Positions 21,399 through 31,060 of a stretch of DNA of 64,000 nt are shown here, piece after piece. The translations under genes were made by a program, and so were the position numbers. The stretch lies in assembly GCF_014640115.1 (NCBI RefSeq), contig NZ_BMGI01000001.1:146501-210500 (forward strand), written 5' to 3'. This DNA comes from Sinisalibacter lacisalsi (GTDB taxonomy: Bacteria; Pseudomonadota; Alphaproteobacteria; Rhodobacterales; Rhodobacteraceae). Each line of letters begins with the position of its first letter. Position 1 is the stretch's first letter. Below the pieces are notes generated by a model that saw only the letters and a list, made by a program, of their open reading frames with translations, was not told the origin of the DNA and did no database searches.

Positions 21399-22333
21399 CC
21401 CAGCACCGCGAGCAGGATGTTGAGGGTCACGAAGGCGCCCATCGTGGCGCCGAGCTGGGCGATCGAGGCAAGGCCCTCGTGGCCGACTTCCTGCGCGAAA
21501 ACCGAGTAGATCGTGAACATCGGTATCGCCGCCGAGACGATCACCGCCATGCGCAGATCTCCCGCGAGCGTCACACCGAGCGCGCCGAGGGCGAGCACCG
21601 CGAGGAATGTGAAGGCGGGCTGAACGAGCAGCTTTCCCACCATGATCTGGCCGGCAAGGGCGCGGCTGCCGCGGATCTCGATCCCCACGAGCGACCCTCC
21701 GATGACGATGAGCGCCAGCGCGGCGGCGGAAGCGGCGAGCAGGCCAACGAGCCGGTCCAACGGGCCGGGCAGGGTCGCGCCAGCGAGCGATACGGCCAGG
21801 CCCAGCAGCATTCCGATCACCATCGGGCGGCGGATGACACCCACCAGAACCCGGCCCACCTTGGCAAGCGGATGGCCGCGACCGGCCGGTTTTCCCAGTT
21901 CCAGGATGACCAGGGCCAAGGGCACGATCACCACGTTTTCCACCAGCATGTTCATGGCGAGGATCAATCCGGCCTGATCGGGCAACAGGATCAGCATCAG
22001 CGGGTAGCCCACGAAACCGGAGTTCGGGCAGGATGTGCCCATCACCGCCACGCCGCGCCGCGCCGGATCGGTGGTGGCGGAAAACCACAGGAAGGCGATC
22101 AGCGTCGTCGCCAGCGCACCCGCCAGGTAAACACCCATGTAAGGCAGGTTGAACACCTCTCGCGCGGGGCGCGAGGCCACGGCGGAGAAGATCAGGGCGG
22201 GCAGGGCGATGTTCATCACGTAAGCGCCGAACACGCGCATGTCGGCGGATTTGAACACGCCCTTCCACACCAGCCCATAGCCGAGCGCGACCATGGCGAA
22301 GATCGGGAAGGTGATCGAGAGAACGGTGAGCAT
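21395..22333 (-). CDS. AEC-family transporter (auxin efflux carrier type)
   Basis: A 312-residue protein with about ten membrane helices in two halves, beginning MLTVLSITFPIFAMVALGYG, a hallmark start of bacterial AEC proteins. The half near residues 60-130 and the repeat near 230-310 show the usual Gly/Pro/Asn-containing helix breaks (CPNSGFVGYP). Members export small organic acids; the substrate is unknown. It is the downstream gene of aroC on the same strand, separated by 84 bases of GC palindromes. Confidence 0.87.
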   Translation of the reverse strand: MLTVLSITFPIFAMVALGYGLVWKGVFKSADMRVFGAYVMNIALPALIFSAVASRPAREVFNLPYMGVYLAGALATTLIAFLWFSATTDPARRGVAVMGTSCPNSGFVGYPLMLILLPDQAGLILAMNMLVENVVIVPLALVILELGKPAGRGHPLAKVGRVLVGVIRRPMVIGMLLGLAVSLAGATLPGPLDRLVGLLAASAAALALIVIGGSLVGIEIRGSRALAGQIMVGKLLVQPAFTFLAVLALGALGVTLAGDLRMAVIVSAAIPMFTIYSVFAQEVGHEGLASIAQLGATMGAFVTLNILLAVLG

Positions 22334-22360
22334 CAGCGCCCATCCCGCGTGCGCGGGGGG

Positions 22361-22403
22361 ACGGCTGCGCGCGCAGCCGTGCCGCGCGGGCGTGCGCCCG
22401 CGC
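22361..22403. repeat. Two tandem perfect GC palindromes between aroC and the AEC gene
   Basis: A 20-base perfect palindrome (22361-22380) is followed after 3 bases by a second palindrome with 9-base arms and a TG loop (22384-22403). Neither has a T-run on either strand, so they are not ordinary rho-independent terminators, but each could form a very stable hairpin in the transcript leaving aroC. Confidence 0.8.
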
Positions 22404-22417
22404 TGCGCCGCGCTGGA

Positions 22418-23518
22418 TCAGCCGATCCGGCCACGTGGCCCCTCACCCACCTGTGCCCGATGCAGGAGGAGATGATCGAGCACCACGCAGGCCGCCATGG
22501 CCTCGCCCACCGGCACGGCGCGGATCCCCACGCAAGGGTCGTGCCGCCCCTTGGTGACGATCTCGGCCGGTTCGCCCGCCTTGGTGATCGTCTTGCGCGG
22601 GGTCAGGATCGAGCTTGTCGGCTTCACCGCGAAACGAACGACGATATCCTGCCCGGTGGAAATGCCGCCTAGGATGCCGCCCGCGTGGTTCGAGCTGAAT
22701 TCCGGCCCATCCGGCCCCATCGTGATCTCGTCGGCGTTGTTCTCGCCGGTCAACTCGGCCGCCCGCATACCCTCACCGATCTCCACGCCCTTCACCGCGT
22801 TGATGCTCATCATCGCGGCGGCGAGGTCGGTATCGAGCTTGGCGTAGATCGGCGCGCCGAGCCCGGCGGGTGCGCCGCGCACCACCACCTCGATCACCGC
22901 GCCCACGGAACTGCCCGCCTTGCGCAGAGCGCCGAGATAGTCGGCCCAGGTTTCCGCCGCCTTCGCGTCGGGCGTCCAGAACGGGTTACGCTCGATTTCG
23001 TCCCAGTCGAACCGTGCGCGGTCGATCTCGTGGGCGCCCATGCGGGTCATGTAACCCCGGATCTCGATCCCCGGCGCCAACGCCTTCAGCGCCTCGCGGG
23101 CCACCCCCCCCGCCGCCACCCTTGCAGCGGTTTCACGCGCCGAAGAACGCCCGCCACCACGCGGATCACGAATGCCGTATTTCAGCCAATAGCTGATATC
23201 GGCATGGCCGGGGCGGAACTTCTCGGCGATGTCGCCGTAATCCTTCGAGCGCTGGTCGGTGTTCTCGATCATCAGCTGCACCGGCGTGCCGGTGGTCTCG
23301 CCCTCGTAGACGCCCGAAAGGATACGCACCTCGTCGGCTTCGCGGCGCTGGGTGGTGAACCTGTTCTGGCCGGGCTTGCGCCGGTCGAGCCAGTGCTGGA
23401 GCATCTCCGCTTCGAGGCAAACGCCCGGCGGCACGCCATCCACCGTCGCCCCCAGCGCAGGCCCGTGACTCTCGCCCCAGGTGGTGACGCGGAAGATATG
23501 TCCGAAACTGTTCATCAT
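22418..23518 (-). CDS. aroC: Chorismate synthase
   Basis: A 366-residue FMN-dependent enzyme that makes chorismate from EPSP, the last shared step of aromatic amino acid synthesis. Family signatures: [18 protein letters not shown] near the N-terminus, [29 protein letters not shown] (about residues 102-130), and the C-terminal [19 protein letters not shown] (about 327-345). I chose the first of two adjacent ATGs because GGGAG lies 7 bases upstream; an earlier start has no family sequence. It is divergent from the thi riboswitch operon. Confidence 0.96.
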   Translation of the reverse strand: MMNSFGHIFRVTTWGESHGPALGATVDGVPPGVCLEAEMLQHWLDRRKPGQNRFTTQRREADEVRILSGVYEGETTGTPVQLMIENTDQRSKDYGDIAEKFRPGHADISYWLKYGIRDPRGGGRSSARETAARVAAGGVAREALKALAPGIEIRGYMTRMGAHEIDRARFDWDEIERNPFWTPDAKAAETWADYLGALRKAGSSVGAVIEVVVRGAPAGLGAPIYAKLDTDLAAAMMSINAVKGVEIGEGMRAAELTGENNADEITMGPDGPEFSSNHAGGILGGISTGQDIVVRFAVKPTSSILTPRKTITKAGEPAEIVTKGRHDPCVGIRAVPVGEAMAACVVLDHLLLHRAQVGEGPRGRIG

Positions 23519-23557
23519 GGCCGGGCTCCCTTCGCAAAACCGTGTAGGGGTTTGGCC

Positions 23558-23586
23558 TTGCAGGGGCAAGCGTTGAGGCATAGGTT
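23558..23586 (+). promoter_or_regulatory. Candidate promoter of the thiBPQ operon
   Basis: TTGCAG (23558-23563) and TAGGTT (23581-23586) are separated by exactly 17 bases. A start about 6-8 bases later would fall at the 5' end of the riboswitch, which supports the call. Confidence 0.5.
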
Positions 23587-23594
23587 TGAAAGCA

Positions 23595-23685
23595 CCTCGG
23601 GGTGCCGCGAGTTTTCTCCCGGCTGAGATGCGAAAGCGAACCCGTTGAACCTGAACCGGTTAGGACCGGCGGAGGGAAGGTAAGG
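23595..23685 (+). promoter_or_regulatory. TPP riboswitch (THI element)
   Basis: The region contains the conserved THI-box elements in order: GGGGTGCC (23599-23606), GGCTGAGA (23621-23628), the ACCCGTTGAACCTGAACC stretch around 23640-23657, and TTAGGACCGGCGGAGGGAA (23660-23678). This is the aptamer that binds thiamine diphosphate and shuts off the downstream genes. It lies about 40 bases before the thiB start. The segment TCATCC (23687-23692) can pair with GGATGA (23720-23725) at the thiB ribosome site, so control may be at translation. Confidence 0.95.
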
Positions 23686-23726
23686 ATCATCCTACCGGAA
23701 CGCCGCCCGCCCGTATGGAGGATGAC

Positions 23727-24716
23727 ATGAAAGCACTCACCATCGCAGCGGGGATCGCCACCACGGCCAGCATGGCCATGGCGGATGTGCCCGTACTCAC
23801 GATTTACACCTACGACAGCTTCGTTTCCGAATGGGGCCCCGGCCCGGCTGTGGAATCCGCCTTCGAGGAAACCTGCGGCTGCGATCTCCAGTTCGTCTCG
23901 GTTGGCGACGGGGCGGAGATTCTCGCGCGCCTGCGGCTGGAAGGCGCACGTAGTCCGGCCGATCTTGCGCTCGGCCTCGACGCCAACCTGATGGCCGCCG
24001 CCAGCGCCACCGGGCTGTTTGCGCCCGCCCAGATCGAAACCCCCGCGCTCGATCTGCCGATCGCGTGGAAAGACGATACCTTCATTCCCTTCGACTGGGG
24101 CTGGTTCGCCTTCGTTTACGACAAGGAAAAGGTGCCTGAGCCGCCGCGTTCCTTCGACGAGCTGATCGCGTCGGGCCACTCGCTCGTGATCCAGGATCCG
24201 CGCTCCTCGACCCCCGGCCTCGGCCTGCTGCTCTGGGTCAAATCGGTCTATGGCGACGCCGCGGGCGAGGCCTGGGAACAGTTGAACGAGCAGGTCGTGA
24301 CCGTCACCAAGGGGTGGACGGAGGCCTACGGCATGTTTCTCGAGGGCGAGGCCGACATGGTGCTGTCCTACACCACTTCGCCGGCTTACCACTTGATCGC
24401 CGAAGATGACGACAGCAAGGCGGCCGCGGCCTTCGATGAAGGCAATTACCTCCAGATCGAGGTGGCAGCGAAGCTCGCCAGCAGCGACCAGCCGGAGCTG
24501 GCCGATGCTTTCCTCGAGTTCATGCTGTCGGACGCCTTCCAATCGGTGATCCCGACGACGAACTGGATGTATCCGGCGGTGACCCCGGCAGACGGGCTGC
24601 CGCAAGGCTTCGAAACGCTGGCGCACCCCGAAACCTCGCGGATCTACCTTGGTGACGAGGCCCGCGAGATGCGTGATGTGGCGCTGGCGGAATGGCTCGC
24701 AGCCTCAACCCGCTGA
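23727..24716 (+). CDS. thiB: Thiamine ABC transporter, substrate-binding protein
   Basis: A 329-residue periplasmic binding protein. The ATG at 23727 has GGAGG upstream and begins a signal peptide (MKALTIAAGIATTASMAMA, cleavage before DVPVLT). The mature part begins VLTIYTYDSF, and contains CGCDLQFVS and IPFDWGWFAFVYDKEKV, all typical of ThiB/TbpA. The TPP riboswitch directly upstream confirms the substrate. It is the first gene of thiBPQ and overlaps thiP by 25 bases. Confidence 0.95.
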   Translation: MKALTIAAGIATTASMAMADVPVLTIYTYDSFVSEWGPGPAVESAFEETCGCDLQFVSVGDGAEILARLRLEGARSPADLALGLDANLMAAASATGLFAPAQIETPALDLPIAWKDDTFIPFDWGWFAFVYDKEKVPEPPRSFDELIASGHSLVIQDPRSSTPGLGLLLWVKSVYGDAAGEAWEQLNEQVVTVTKGWTEAYGMFLEGEADMVLSYTTSPAYHLIAEDDDSKAAAAFDEGNYLQIEVAAKLASSDQPELADAFLEFMLSDAFQSVIPTTNWMYPAVTPADGLPQGFETLAHPETSRIYLGDEAREMRDVALAEWLAASTR

Positions 24717-26254
24717 GCCGCGCCGACGCGGCGGGGGCGGCGGCGCTCGCCCTCGTGCTCGCGTTGGTCCTGGGCACGCTCGCGGCGGTGGCACTGCGGG
24801 CAGAGGTGGCGGCCGGATTCGGCCCCGCCGACTGGGCGGCCATCCGCTTCACGGTGGTGCAGGCCACGCTTTCGGCCGCGCTCTCGGTCGGCCTCGCCGT
24901 GCCGGTGGCGCGGGCCCTCGCACGCCGGCGCTTCCCCGGCCGGGGCCTGCTGATCACCCTGCTCGGCGCCCCTTTCATCCTGCCGGTGATCGTGGCGGTG
25001 CTTGGGCTCATCGCGGTGTTCGGCCGCGCCGGGATTTTCAGCACCGCGCTTGGCTGGTTCGGGCTCGAGCCGATCTCGATCTACGGCTTTCACGGCGTGG
25101 TGCTGGCGCATGTGTTCTTCAACCTGCCTCTCGCCACGCGACTGATCCTGCAGGGCTGGCTCGCGATGCCCGCCGAACGCTTCCGGCTCGCGGCCTCGCT
25201 CGGCTTCGCCCCTGCCGACATCGCCCGCACGCTGGAGCGCCCGATGCTGCGCCAGGTGCTTCCGGGGGCGTACCTTGTGGTCTTCTTGCTCTGTCTGACC
25301 AGCTTCGCCGTGGCGCTCACGCTGGGCGGCGGCCCGCGTGCGACGACGATCGAGCTTGCGATCTATCAGGCCTTCCGCTTCGACTTCGATCTCGGCAAGG
25401 CCGCGCTTCTGGCGCTGGTGCAGGTGCTTGTGGCCGGAACCGCCGCGATCGTGGCGCTGCGGATCAGCCTCCCTGCCGATCCGGGCGCGGGGCTGGACCG
25501 GGCGGTGATGCGGTGGGATGCCGCCACGCCGCTCCTGCGGGCGCAGGATGCCGGCCTGATCGGCCTGGCCGCGCTGTTCCTCATCCTGCCGCTGGCGATG
25601 ATCACGCTCGACGGGCTTCCCGCGCTCCTGCACCTACCCGCCTCGGTGGGCTGGGCCGCGCTGCGCTCGCTCGCCGTGGCGCTTTCCTCCGCCGCGCTGA
25701 CGCTGGCGCTGGCCCTGCCGATCGCCGCACTCGCGGTGCGCCGCAACTCGCGGCTGGCCGAGGGGATCGGCACGCTCACTATCGCCGCCTCGCCGCTGGT
25801 GATCGGCACCGGCCTGTTCATCCTGCTGTTTCCTCTCGTCGATCCCTCGCGCCTCGCGCTGCCGGTGACCGCACTCGTCAACGCGGTAATGGCGCTGCCG
25901 TTCGCGTTGCGCGCGCTGATGCCGGCGCTTGGCCAGATCGAGGCCGATTTCGGCCGTCTCGCCGATGGTTTGGGGATGACCGGTGGCGCCCGGCTGAGGC
26001 TGCTCTGGCTGCCCCGATTGCGCCGCCCGCTCGGCTTTGCCGCGGGTCTCGCGGCCGCGCTCAGCATGGGCGATCTCGGGGTCGTCGCGATGTTTGCCGC
26101 GCCCGAGGAGGGCACATTGCCGCTGGCGCTCTACCGTTTGATGGCCGCTTACCGGATGGACCTTGCCGCCGGTGCGGCGCTGGTTCTGCTCGCCCTCTCG
26201 CTCGCGCTGTTCTGGATCTTTGACCGCGGAGGCCGGCTCGATGTTGACGCTTGA
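24692..26254 (+). CDS. thiP: Thiamine ABC transporter, permease
   Basis: A 520-residue integral membrane protein with about twelve helices from two fused permease halves, each with the EAA-like loop contacting the ATPase (for example AASLGFAPADIARTLERPMLRQVLPG near residue 168, and ADGLGMTGGARLRLLWLPRLRRPL near 427). It starts at an ATG inside the end of thiB and overlaps the start of thiQ by 14 bases. Length and the duplicated form fit ThiP. The alternative reading frame over the same bases is a shadow. Confidence 0.94.
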   Translation: MARSLNPLSRADAAGAAALALVLALVLGTLAAVALRAEVAAGFGPADWAAIRFTVVQATLSAALSVGLAVPVARALARRRFPGRGLLITLLGAPFILPVIVAVLGLIAVFGRAGIFSTALGWFGLEPISIYGFHGVVLAHVFFNLPLATRLILQGWLAMPAERFRLAASLGFAPADIARTLERPMLRQVLPGAYLVVFLLCLTSFAVALTLGGGPRATTIELAIYQAFRFDFDLGKAALLALVQVLVAGTAAIVALRISLPADPGAGLDRAVMRWDAATPLLRAQDAGLIGLAALFLILPLAMITLDGLPALLHLPASVGWAALRSLAVALSSAALTLALALPIAALAVRRNSRLAEGIGTLTIAASPLVIGTGLFILLFPLVDPSRLALPVTALVNAVMALPFALRALMPALGQIEADFGRLADGLGMTGGARLRLLWLPRLRRPLGFAAGLAAALSMGDLGVVAMFAAPEEGTLPLALYRLMAAYRMDLAAGAALVLLALSLALFWIFDRGGRLDVDA

Positions 26255-26936
26255 TCATTTCTTGGTGCAATGGGGCGACTGGGAACTGACGGCCGACTTC
26301 ACCGTGCCGCCCGGCGCCAAAGTCGGGGTGCTTGGCCCCTCCGGCTCGGGCAAATCCACCCTTCTCGCCGCCATTGCCGGCTTTCAGCCGTTGAACGCCG
26401 GGCGCATCCTTTGGAACGGTGACGACATAACAGACCTTCCTCCGGTGGCGCGGCCGGTGGCGATCCTGTTCCAGGACAACAACCTCTTTCCACACCTGAC
26501 GGCCGCCGAAAACGTCGGGCTTGGACTGCGGCCCGACCTGAAACTCGACAAGGCACAGAAAGCCGCCGTGGACGAGGCACTGCAGCGGGTTGGGCTCGAA
26601 GGGTTCGACGCGCGCAAGCCGGGGCAGCTTTCGGGCGGACAGGCGGCACGGGTCGCCCTGGCCCGCGCCCTGTTGCGGAAAAAGCCGCTGATGCTGCTCG
26701 ACGAACCCTTTGGCGCGCTCGGCCCCGCCTTGCGCGCCGAGATGCTGGCCTTGGTGGACGACCTCGTGCGCGAGACGGGGGCCACGCTCCTGATGGTCAG
26801 CCACGAGCCGGCCGACGCCAGGGCAGTGGCCGACTCGGTGATCCTCGTGGCCGAAGGCAGGGCACATCCGCCGGTGCCCACGGCAGACCTCTTCGCCAAT
26901 CCGCCCGAGGCGCTGCGCGACTACCTCGGGGGATGA
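26241..26936 (+). CDS. thiQ: Thiamine ABC transporter, ATP-binding protein
   Basis: A 231-residue ABC ATPase. Walker A is GPSGSGKST (about residue 33), the Q-loop is FQDNNLFPHLT, the signature is LSGGQAARVALARALL (about residue 130), Walker B is LMLLDEPFGALGP, and the switch histidine is in MVSHEPADARAV. The ATG at 26241 was chosen over a longer frame with no family sequence; GGAGG lies before it. It is the last gene of the thi operon and a strong terminator follows. Confidence 0.95.
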   Translation: MLTLDHFLVQWGDWELTADFTVPPGAKVGVLGPSGSGKSTLLAAIAGFQPLNAGRILWNGDDITDLPPVARPVAILFQDNNLFPHLTAAENVGLGLRPDLKLDKAQKAAVDEALQRVGLEGFDARKPGQLSGGQAARVALARALLRKKPLMLLDEPFGALGPALRAEMLALVDDLVRETGATLLMVSHEPADARAVADSVILVAEGRAHPPVPTADLFANPPEALRDYLGG

Positions 26937-26948
26937 TCCCGCAACGAA

Positions 26949-26974
26949 AAAGGGCGCCGCTGGGGGCGCCCTTT
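26949..26974. terminator. Bidirectional terminator between thiQ and petC
   Basis: A perfect 10-bp stem (26949-26958 with 26965-26974) with a 6-base loop has A's on one side and T's on the other (AAA/TTT), so it can work for both convergent operons. Confidence 0.88.
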
Positions 26975-26994
26975 CTCAATTCTGAAAGCTGGGA

Positions 26995-27810
26995 TTACAG
27001 GCGAGCTTGCTTGCCGCCGTGCTTGACCGGGTACCAAAGCTTTTTGTTGGCGAGGTAGAGCAGCGTGGTGAGCAGCACGAGCAGCGTCACCGCGATGACA
27101 CCAGCCTGCTTGCGCGCCATCATCTTCGGCTCCGCCGTCCACATCAGGAAGGCCGCGACGTCTTTCGCCATCTGCTCTTCCGTCGCCGGGGTGCCGTCGT
27201 CGTACTCGACGAGACCTTCGAACAGCTGCGGCGCCATCTGCACCCAGCCGGTGGAAAAGGCAGTGTTCTCGTAGAGGAACTGCCCGGCCACCTCGTCTTC
27301 CTCGCCGGTGTAACCGAGGAGGTAGCTGGTGATGTATTCCGCTCCACCAATGCCCCGGAACAGCTGGCTGATGCCAAGGCCGTAGGGGCCGTGAAAGCCC
27401 GCGCGGGCCTTCGCCATGAGCGAAAGGTCCGGCCCCATGCCGTCGCCCGACACGGTCGGGAAATGGTCGGCAGGGGTTGCCGGGCGGTAATCGTCGAGTT
27501 CCTCGTCGAACACCTCGAAATACTCGGCGGCATAGGCACGCACCTCGTCTTCCGAGTAGCTCGGCCCGCCCGGGTCGGCGAGCGTGCGGATCGGCACGTA
27601 ACGCAGACCATGGCAGGCAGAGCAGGCCTCGGTGTAGACCTTGAGGCCGCGCTGGAGCTGCTGCTGGTCATACTTGCCGAACGGCCCCTCGAAGGAGAAG
27701 GCGTAGTCGTCGACGTGACCGCCTTCGCCCGCGGCAATTGCCGCGCCACCGCCGAGTGCCAGCGACGTGGCGGTGATCGCGGTGAGGGTGAGTTTCCTGA
27801 TCATTTTCAT
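26995..27810 (-). CDS. petC: Cytochrome c1 of the bc1 complex
   Basis: About 271 residues. A signal peptide (to about residue 26, ending AAIAA) is followed by the haem motif CSACH (about residue 65) and the sequence [17 protein letters not shown] methionine-ligand region and a C-terminal membrane anchor ([20 protein letters not shown]) are present. It carries electrons from the Rieske protein to soluble cytochrome c in the periplasm. Start chosen at 27810 after AAGGA; the ATG two codons later is an alternative. Third gene of petABC, 17 bases after petB. Confidence 0.95.
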   Translation of the reverse strand: MKMIRKLTLTAITATSLALGGGAAIAAGEGGHVDDYAFSFEGPFGKYDQQQLQRGLKVYTEACSACHGLRYVPIRTLADPGGPSYSEDEVRAYAAEYFEVFDEELDDYRPATPADHFPTVSGDGMGPDLSLMAKARAGFHGPYGLGISQLFRGIGGAEYITSYLLGYTGEEDEVAGQFLYENTAFSTGWVQMAPQLFEGLVEYDDGTPATEEQMAKDVAAFLMWTAEPKMMARKQAGVIAVTLLVLLTTLLYLANKKLWYPVKHGGKQARL

Positions 27811-27827
27811 TGATCCTTTCTCTACGC

Positions 27828-29153
27828 TCACTCAGCCGCCGAGCCGGAAGCTTCGGGGTAGTGGTGGTTGAAATCTTCTTCGATCGTCGCCGGCGGCGTC
27901 TTGACCTTTTCGGTCCAGCCGAGCAGCGGGAGAACCACGAAGAAGTAGGCGAACCAGTAGGTCGAGGCGATCAGCGAAATCCAGTCGTAGGGGAAATCGG
28001 TCGATTGCGCGCCGACCCACATCAGCACCATGAAGTCGATCGCCAGCAGCCAGAACCAGAACTTGAACATCGGCCGGTAGGCGCCCGAGCGGGTTTTCGA
28101 CGTGTCGAGCCAGGGGGCCAGGGCCATCGCGACGATCGCGCCGAACATGGCGAGCACGCCGAAGAACTTCGCGTCGATGATGCCGCCGGTGACGAAGCTC
28201 ACCAGTTGCACGGCCCAGACGTCGGCGGTGAACGCACGCAGGATGGCGTAGAACGGCAGGAAGTACCATTCCGGCACGATGTGCGCGGGAGTCGCCAGCG
28301 GGTTGGCCTCGATGTAGTTGTCCGGGTGGCCGAGGTAGTTCGGCATGAAGCCGACGATGGCGAAGAACACCAGCAGCACCAGCGCCAGGGCGAACAGGTC
28401 CTTGATCACGAAGTAGGGCCAGAACGGCAGGGTGTCTTTCTTGACGACATCCTTGCTGTCACGCCGCACCTCGACACCGGTCGGGTTGTTGTTGCCCGTG
28501 GTGTGGAAGGCCCAGATGTGCACCGCGACGAGCGCGGCGATCACGAAGGGCAGAAGGTAGTGCAGCGAGAAGAAGCGGTTGAGCGTGGCGTTGTCCACCG
28601 CCGGACCGCCGAGCAGCCAGGTCTGGATCGGCTCGCCGATGAAGGGGATCGCGCCGAACAGGCCGGTGATCACGGTGGCGCCCCAGAACGACATCTGGCC
28701 CCAAGGCAGCACGTAGCCCATGAAGGCGGTCGCCATCATCGCCAGGTAGATCAGCATACCGATGATCCAGGTCACCTCGCGCGGGGCCTTGTAGGAGCCG
28801 TAGTAGAGACCGCGGAAGATGTGGATGTAGACAGCCAGGAAGAACAGCGACGCGCCGTTCTGGTGAATGTAGCGGAGCATGTGGCCGCCGTTCACGTTGC
28901 GCATGATGTGTTCGACCGAGGCAAAGGCCAGATCGACATGCGGCGTGTAGTGCATCACCAGAATGATGCCGGTCACGATCTGCAGCACCAGGGTGAAGGC
29001 CAGAACGATGCCCCAGATCCACCACCAGTTGAGGTTTTTCGGGGTGGGGATCATCAGAGTATCATAGGCCAGCCCAACGATCGGGAGGCGCGAATGAAGC
29101 CACGATGCGAACCGTGAGTTCGGCTCGTAGTGGTCGTGCGGTATACCGGACAT
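27828..29153 (-). CDS. petB: Cytochrome b of the bc1 complex
   Basis: A 441-residue membrane protein with eight predicted helices that binds both b haems and the quinol and quinone sites. Haem-ligand histidines are visible in [17 protein letters not shown] and in [24 protein letters not shown]. The Qo-site motif [14 protein letters not shown] is present. Length is that of the full-length cytochrome b, not the split b6/subunit IV form. It is the second gene of petABC, 14 bases after petA. Confidence 0.97.
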   Translation of the reverse strand: MSGIPHDHYEPNSRFASWLHSRLPIVGLAYDTLMIPTPKNLNWWWIWGIVLAFTLVLQIVTGIILVMHYTPHVDLAFASVEHIMRNVNGGHMLRYIHQNGASLFFLAVYIHIFRGLYYGSYKAPREVTWIIGMLIYLAMMATAFMGYVLPWGQMSFWGATVITGLFGAIPFIGEPIQTWLLGGPAVDNATLNRFFSLHYLLPFVIAALVAVHIWAFHTTGNNNPTGVEVRRDSKDVVKKDTLPFWPYFVIKDLFALALVLLVFFAIVGFMPNYLGHPDNYIEANPLATPAHIVPEWYFLPFYAILRAFTADVWAVQLVSFVTGGIIDAKFFGVLAMFGAIVAMALAPWLDTSKTRSGAYRPMFKFWFWLLAIDFMVLMWVGAQSTDFPYDWISLIASTYWFAYFFVVLPLLGWTEKVKTPPATIEEDFNHHYPEASGSAAE

Positions 29154-29167
29154 GTGTTTCCTCTCCC

Positions 29168-29731
29168 TTAGCCCAGCTTGATCGTCGTCTCGTCGACGAA
29201 TTCGGCGACCGGAATGGGCAGGTTTTCAGGCGCGGGGCCTTTGCGAATGCGGCCCGACGCGTCGTAGTGCGAGCCGTGGCAGGGGCAATACCAGCCGTCG
29301 TACTCACCGGCACCGTTGCCGAGCGGCACGCAGCCGAGATGGGTGCAGACCCCCATCATCACCAGCCAGCGGCCCTCTTCGTCGAGGGTGCGGTTTTCGT
29401 CGGAGGCATCGAGGCCCGGGTCGGCGTTGTCGTTGCGCGCCAACTTGTCGGGCATGCCCGAAATGTCTTCGCTGCGCGCGCGCTCGATTTCGTCATCCGT
29501 GCGGTGCCGGATGAACACCGGCTTGCCGAGCCATTTCACGGTAAGCTGGCTGCCTTCCTGCACGTCCGCGATATCGACCCGGATCGAAGCCAGTGCCCGA
29601 ACATCGGCCGAGGGGTTCATCTGGTTCACCAGTGGCCAGACAGCGGCACCCGTGGCCACGACGCCGGCCCCTGCCGTTGCGTAATAGAGGAAATCCCTGC
29701 GGGTCCCTTCGTGATCGTCTGCGTGTGACAC
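29168..29731 (-). CDS. petA: Rieske iron-sulfur protein of the bc1 complex
   Basis: A 187-residue protein with a twin-arginine signal ([14 protein letters not shown]) that stays as a membrane anchor. The 2Fe-2S cluster motifs are CTHLGC and CPCHGSHYD (about residues 129-154). It passes electrons from quinol to cytochrome c1. I start at a GTG at 29731 because AAGGGAG lies 8 bases upstream and the product begins like other PetA proteins; a much longer frame upstream has no such support. First gene of petABC. Confidence 0.95.
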   Translation of the reverse strand: MSHADDHEGTRRDFLYYATAGAGVVATGAAVWPLVNQMNPSADVRALASIRVDIADVQEGSQLTVKWLGKPVFIRHRTDDEIERARSEDISGMPDKLARNDNADPGLDASDENRTLDEEGRWLVMMGVCTHLGCVPLGNGAGEYDGWYCPCHGSHYDASGRIRKGPAPENLPIPVAEFVDETTIKLG

Positions 29732-29945
29732 GAGAACTTCTCCCTTCTTGAGCCGCAGGTGCGGCCAACAGACCACGGGCCACAGTTGCCCGCAGCCCAT
29801 TGCGCGGGTGTTTAGCGTGCGAAAATCCGCCAGTCCAGCGGACAATCGCGCGCAGGTCCGCAAATCATCGGCCGTATCGTCGCAGGCCCACCCCGGCTGG
29901 ACGGCCCCGGCGCGCCGGAATAGTCTGTGGCGCTGGGGGCTGTGC

Positions 29946-30443
29946 ATGCTGGATTTTCTGAAAAGATGGCGAAACGGCGTGATTCTCGTCGTGCTTGTGG
30001 CGGTGGTCATCACCGCACCACCGGTGCCCGAGCGATGGGGGGACCGCATCGCCTGGACCTTGCCCGCACTGGCGGGTGTTTGCTCTGTCGCGAATGGCAC
30101 ATGGCCCGAAACCCTGCTGCGCTTCGCGGCGATGGAAGCCACGGTTCAGGGCACCAAGTCGGCACTGGCCGATGCCGAGATCAACGCCCGCCCGCGCGGC
30201 GGCGAGCGCGGCTTTCCCTCCGCCCACAGCGCCCATGCAGCTTTCGGCGCGAGCGCGCTGGTGCATGATTGCGTTGCCGGAAATCCGATGATGCGGGCGG
30301 GACTAATCGTCGCAGCGGCGTTCACCGGGGCGAGCCGGGTGGATGCCGGCGCACACAATGCTTGGCAGGTGCTCGCGGGCTGGATCGTGGGATTCGGGTT
30401 CGAGCGGCTCTGGCGGCAGCGCAAAAAGCGGCGCCGGGCCTGA
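29946..30443 (+). CDS. PAP2-superfamily membrane protein
   Basis: A 165-residue protein with an N-terminal membrane segment (about residues 11-25) and a phosphatidic-acid-phosphatase-like core. The three motifs are recognisable but changed: K-X10-RP instead of K-X6-RP ([13 protein letters not shown]), PSAH in place of PSGH, and [12 protein letters not shown], where the aspartate of H-X3-D is replaced by Q. It may be a weak or altered phosphatase. The start at 29946 lies in a region divergent from petABC and lacks an obvious ribosome site. Confidence 0.75.
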   Translation: MLDFLKRWRNGVILVVLVAVVITAPPVPERWGDRIAWTLPALAGVCSVANGTWPETLLRFAAMEATVQGTKSALADAEINARPRGGERGFPSAHSAHAAFGASALVHDCVAGNPMMRAGLIVAAAFTGASRVDAGAHNAWQVLAGWIVGFGFERLWRQRKKRRRA

Positions 30444-30453
30444 AAACCGGAAG

Positions 30454-31059
30454 TCAGGCCGGGTGGGTCGCCTTCATGCTGGCTCGCTCGGAAAACACGG
30501 CAAACCAGTCGTCAAGCGCGTCGCGCCCCTTGCGCCAGGGCCTGTCGGGGTGGCGGAAATCGAGATAGCCCAGCGCACAGCCCACCGAGATCACCCCGGC
30601 ATCCAGCGGCCCGGCAAGATGGCTCATCCAGCGCGCGTTGAGGGCATCGAGCGCATTCTCGATCTTGGCCCACTGCGCGTCGAGCCAGCCCTTGTCCTGC
30701 TTGTCTTCGGGCCGGCAGCGGCCCTCGTAGACCATCAGAACGGCGGCATCCATGATGCCGTCGCCGGTGGCTTCCAGCGTCAGCGTTTCCCAGATGTGGC
30801 TCTCGGGATAGAAACGCGCACCGGCGCGGGCATCGAGATAGCGGGTGATCACCCGGCTGTCGTAAAGCGTGCAGCCCTCGGGGCGAACCAGCGCCGGTAT
30901 TTTCTTGAGCGCATGCGCGGCGGCCACCTCGGGCGCGGGCCTTGTCGGGCTGGTGGCCACTTCGAGGAGCTCGACATCGTCGGCCATGCCAAGCTCATGC
31001 AGAACCACCCGGACCTTGCGCACGTAGGGCGAAGCCGGGGCGTAGAGCAGTTGCATCAT
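30454..31059 (-). CDS. Glutathione S-transferase family protein
   Basis: A 201-residue GST. The N-terminal thioredoxin fold begins MMQLLYAPASPYVRKVRVVLHEL and has the glutathione-binding proline in KKIPALV, followed by LYDSRVITRYLD (Asp/Ser contact). The C-terminal helical domain is complete. The first-motif residues (SPYVRK, with serine) suggest a Ser-type or YibF-like GST, unlike the Cys-type GST at 4526. It starts two codons apart (31059/31056) after GGAGG, one base beyond the stop of the preceding small gene, so the two are coupled. Substrate unknown. Confidence 0.87.
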   Translation of the reverse strand: MMQLLYAPASPYVRKVRVVLHELGMADDVELLEVATSPTRPAPEVAAAHALKKIPALVRPEGCTLYDSRVITRYLDARAGARFYPESHIWETLTLEATGDGIMDAAVLMVYEGRCRPEDKQDKGWLDAQWAKIENALDALNARWMSHLAGPLDAGVISVGCALGYLDFRHPDRPWRKGRDALDDWFAVFSERASMKATHPA

Positions 31060-31060
31060 C

